From the NCBI GenBank assembly GCA_016931935.1, contig JAFGDW010000053.1, positions 1-34,317 of the forward strand: DNA of 34,317 bases, read 5' to 3'. Position numbers and translations under genes: made by a program. This DNA is from Candidatus Zhuqueibacterota bacterium (GTDB lineage Bacteria > Zhuqueibacterota > Zhuqueibacteria > Thermofontimicrobiales > Thiofontviventaceae). Below the pieces are notes generated by a model. It was not told where the DNA came from and did no database searches. It saw only the letters and a list, made by a program, of their open reading frames with translations. Shown here piece after piece: positions 33,001 to 34,317 of this stretch (position 1 is the stretch's first letter; the number at the start of each line of letters is the position of its first letter).

Positions 33001-34153
33001 CTATGTGAAAGAAACCGGTAATGTGGAACAGACCCAGATATATGCAACTGTGCTTGGTATTAGTGGCCAACCGTTAGAGAGTGAAGTTGGCGTTACCTTT
33101 GAAATAATTCGTGGCCCGGGTGGCGGTGAGTACCTTGAGCCGAATGATGGTTCAGCAACTGTTTCATCGGTAATTAAAACAGTGAACGGTAAGGCAACGG
33201 TGGCAATGCGCGCGGGCACACGGGCAGGGACGGTTCAGATTCGTGCAAGCCTGGTTGATTATCCGGATGTCGCCGCGCAACATACAAGTATCGTCATTCG
33301 CAGCGGCCCGCCATACATGTGGATTGATCCGAGTGATCCCAATAATGTGATTACGCATACCACGTTAATGATAAATCCCGGACAAGCAAATGTGGGATTT
33401 GTGAATCCGTTGCAGGAAGTCGGTATCTCAGTATTGTTTGGTGACAAATATAATAATCCGATTGAGCCGGGTACCGCCGTGTATTTTACAACCACCGGCG
33501 GCATTATTTCCACCGATGCCATCACGAATGTCCAGGGACGAGCTGGCGTAACGTTGCAAAATGGCTATCCGTTTCCGTTCCTGTATTCCAATGATCCAAA
33601 CCAGTTGGCAGCGAAAACAATTCCCAATCCCAACGATGAAAATGATGTCATCGATATTACGATTCCTGATTATGAGGGTGGCGTGATCAACAATACGGCC
33701 GGAAATCAGGGAGAAAATGATGGTGTGGCGGTTGTCGTTGCCTATGCATGGGGAAAAGATCAGGACGGAACGGATGTGAAAGTATGGGCGACCAATACGG
33801 TGGTGTTCAGCCGGGCTATTCAGGAATTTAGCGCAGAACCTGATCGATTACTTATTGATCCGGGACAGGTTGCCAATATTTACATCCGGCTATACGATAT
33901 TTACGGGAATCCGGTCGCCGCAGGTTCATCACTGACAGCGTCGACAAACAAGGGTGAATTAACGCGGACAGAATTAATGCCTGAAGCTGGTTCATACGGG
34001 CGAGGCACAACCTACTTTTCCACAGGATTGATCAATACATATTCAGCTGCGGATAGTGTTGTTGAAGTGGCAAATGTAAAAATAACACTTAGCAGTCCAA
34101 ATGGATCGGGTGTTATTTCAGTAGATCCGATTACGCTGAGGGCGTTGCCGTAG
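30017..34153 (+). CDS. Large surface lipoprotein with ~12 invasin-type Ig (Big_1-like) repeats
   Basis: This protein is 1379 residues long. ATG 30017 has AAGGAG (30003-30008) 8 bases upstream and gives the signal peptide MKKYTITAGLLLCCVMLLTC. The cysteine (after LLT) and GKKK follow as a lipobox-like junction, with Thr at -1 instead of Gly/Ala/Ser. About twelve beta-sandwich modules of roughly 95 residues carry the Big_1/invasin pattern (ADG near the start, TD-x-x-G-x-A later). Modules starting at residues 506, 697 and 887 alternate with a second type (EPLLRDG), giving a two-module unit of about 190 residues repeated three times. It follows the secretin by 12 bases. It might be a secretin-linked outer membrane protein, an adhesin or a pilus partner; sequence does not decide. 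Cysteine is nearly absent after the lipobox. Confidence 0.85.
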   Translation: MKKYTITAGLLLCCVMLLTCGKKKDDNLVGSTDHQVEAMRTSQPSILADGKSSLYITATVYDINGAKADSQKVMFETTHGTFETPFGKQQTYGITDYWGETRVELYSQASVEDIMAEVTATVMRTNVRTLPKATDETPLLVAVRIEGMNGEPRAFTPLRKTVTTAANSKSIQVLFLGVTVSAEIEETAIPADGLTQTKAFIKLRQTSNQKGISSDEVYISLKEGKVQSTAYTNYRGDAEVYITAADTALTDTLKVEYGNTLQTSTTVQYVWPILKLSTEETQIPADGKSKIALTAKLVSHVNTPIAGATIKFTADAGIITGLATTDKYGIATSELVAGTEPVSAVKVIARFLELSDTVSVAFGSQALNRIEFTDMTTEPLLRDGVDSRTLAVNAFNELDQPVPNAVIRLSANYGAVPDSVVTDQNGHAEVEFVADNGQSSLLTTNAFNDVKPKAKSIKKRAAKTAAKMSSFDSAIESIQAQSQDVTATILATKGSIQATHTVDLKGIKFALSATPDSINADGVASTYIKAIVKETTSNLAVVDHAIGFASDLGTIPTFAYTNDFGVAMISFVSATQPGTATITATCGTIEETVPVYMLGSLPKKIWFISENEDPLLRNGSDFTLVSIAVVNDLNQSAPDVIVNLSATYGSVPKTVWTNSDGQASFAYTTDSGESDGSTVITASWGNIQSSITIPLLGIQVSASADPDSILADGVSNSTIRIEVKQTTSHMAIGGQWISLSTASGTIAPSTSTDAQGVAYAQYTSGTTPGLASVTVAVGTLERSVNLYLLNQQPASITFDPDSEPVLRDGLSTKDVSLTVLDELDQPVANFPIHLSTSAGSVPTQVITDNDGRATFQFRTDAGTLDADATITASNGTLQNTFTISLMGLVVDITPVPDTLAADGESTSEIRVEVKQLSTSLAVTNYPIRFAATLGTITPTSTTDDLGVATATYSAGVTPGISVMTVIVGKLVLTKNIFLVSDDPNDVVLTVQSNYIYVKETGNVEQTQIYATVLGISGQPLESEVGVTFEIIRGPGGGEYLEPNDGSATVSSVIKTVNGKATVAMRAGTRAGTVQIRASLVDYPDVAAQHTSIVIRSGPPYMWIDPSDPNNVITHTTLMINPGQANVGFVNPLQEVGISVLFGDKYNNPIEPGTAVYFTTTGGIISTDAITNVQGRAGVTLQNGYPFPFLYSNDPNQLAAKTIPNPNDENDVIDITIPDYEGGVINNTAGNQGENDGVAVVVAYAWGKDQDGTDVKVWATNTVVFSRAIQEFSAEPDRLLIDPGQVANIYIRLYDIYGNPVAAGSSLTASTNKGELTRTELMPEAGSYGRGTTYFSTGLINTYSAADSVVEVANVKITLSSPNGSGVISVDPITLRALP

Positions 34154-34237
34154 AATATATTTTCGTGAATAGTGTCAGAGATTCGAAAAAACAGCGAACT
34201 TAATTGAATAAAGAAAACTATACTTGAAACAAAGTGG

Positions 34238-34317
34238 TTTTCAGATTTGACCTTCATTCCCTTCTTTTTGAAGGAAGGCCGAAGGTAAGGGAAGGTTTGA
34301 AAATGAAAATCTGAAAA
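34238..34317. repeat. Imperfect palindrome at the right edge of the window
   Basis: TTTTCAGATTT (34238-34248) is matched by its complement AAATCTGAAAA (34307-34317). Inside, ACCTTC pairs with GAAGGT (34250-34255 with 34291-34296) and CCTTC/GAAGG forms a small central hairpin. It begins 85 bases after the last stop codon and could be a REP-like repeat or a weak terminator. It reaches the window end and may be cut off. Confidence 0.55.

Overview
The window is a bacterial chromosome segment of about 40% GC with 24 convincing protein genes, all on the + strand. The best lineage clues are the first gene product (Asp-box propeller repeats ending in a type A type IX secretion sorting domain with the PNYPNPFN signature) and the very short leaders of the pilin-like proteins. 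Both fit the FCB group (Calditrichaeota, KSB1, Ignavibacteria and relatives). This placement rests on protein style; no marker gene in the window decides it. Stops of all three types end real genes, so the genetic code is standard.

Region 1 (1-3032) holds a secreted sortilin-like propeller protein. Region 2 (3098-7012) is a tight operon behind a good promoter: a GT39/ArnT-type membrane glycosyltransferase, a dolichol/phytol-kinase-like CTP-type kinase, pyrF and pyrE. The first two plausibly link lipid-carrier phosphorylation to sugar transfer; the last two are the final steps of UMP synthesis. Region 3 (7040-10079) encodes a zinc homocysteine methyltransferase module and, overlapping it, a 2Fe-2S/ASKHA corrinoid activator. 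This looks like part of a split cobalamin methionine synthase. Region 4 (10179-14804) encodes a membrane M23 peptidase, a small SWIM zinc-finger protein and a large MltD-like lytic transglycosylase with six LysM repeats, separated by clear intrinsic terminators.

Region 5 (14977-34153) is the centrepiece: an almost uninterrupted type IV pilus-like locus. It runs pilin, PilC, PilB, two tandem copies of a three-gene minor pilin cassette, a PilT-like ATPase, a PilM-PilN fusion, a PilO protein with a PilP-like tail, a compact secretin and a 1379-residue Ig-repeat lipoprotein. Five of the seven pilin-like proteins start with only one to four residues before a Gly/Gln-rich junction and a hydrophobic helix; the two PilW-like ones show no junction. 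None has the usual basic leader or Glu+5, and no prepilin peptidase is present. The duplicated cassettes are separated by a 169-bp terminal-inverted-repeat element. A 382-bp structured stretch with chained mini-ORFs separates the pilin from the assembly genes.

The parts imply an envelope-spanning machine: PilB and PilT-like motors at the cytoplasmic face, PilC and the PilMN/PilOP alignment complex in the inner membrane, the secretin in the outer membrane, and the Ig lipoprotein as a candidate surface or secretin-associated factor. The wall hydrolases just upstream could open peptidoglycan for it, though they have their own terminators and need not be related.
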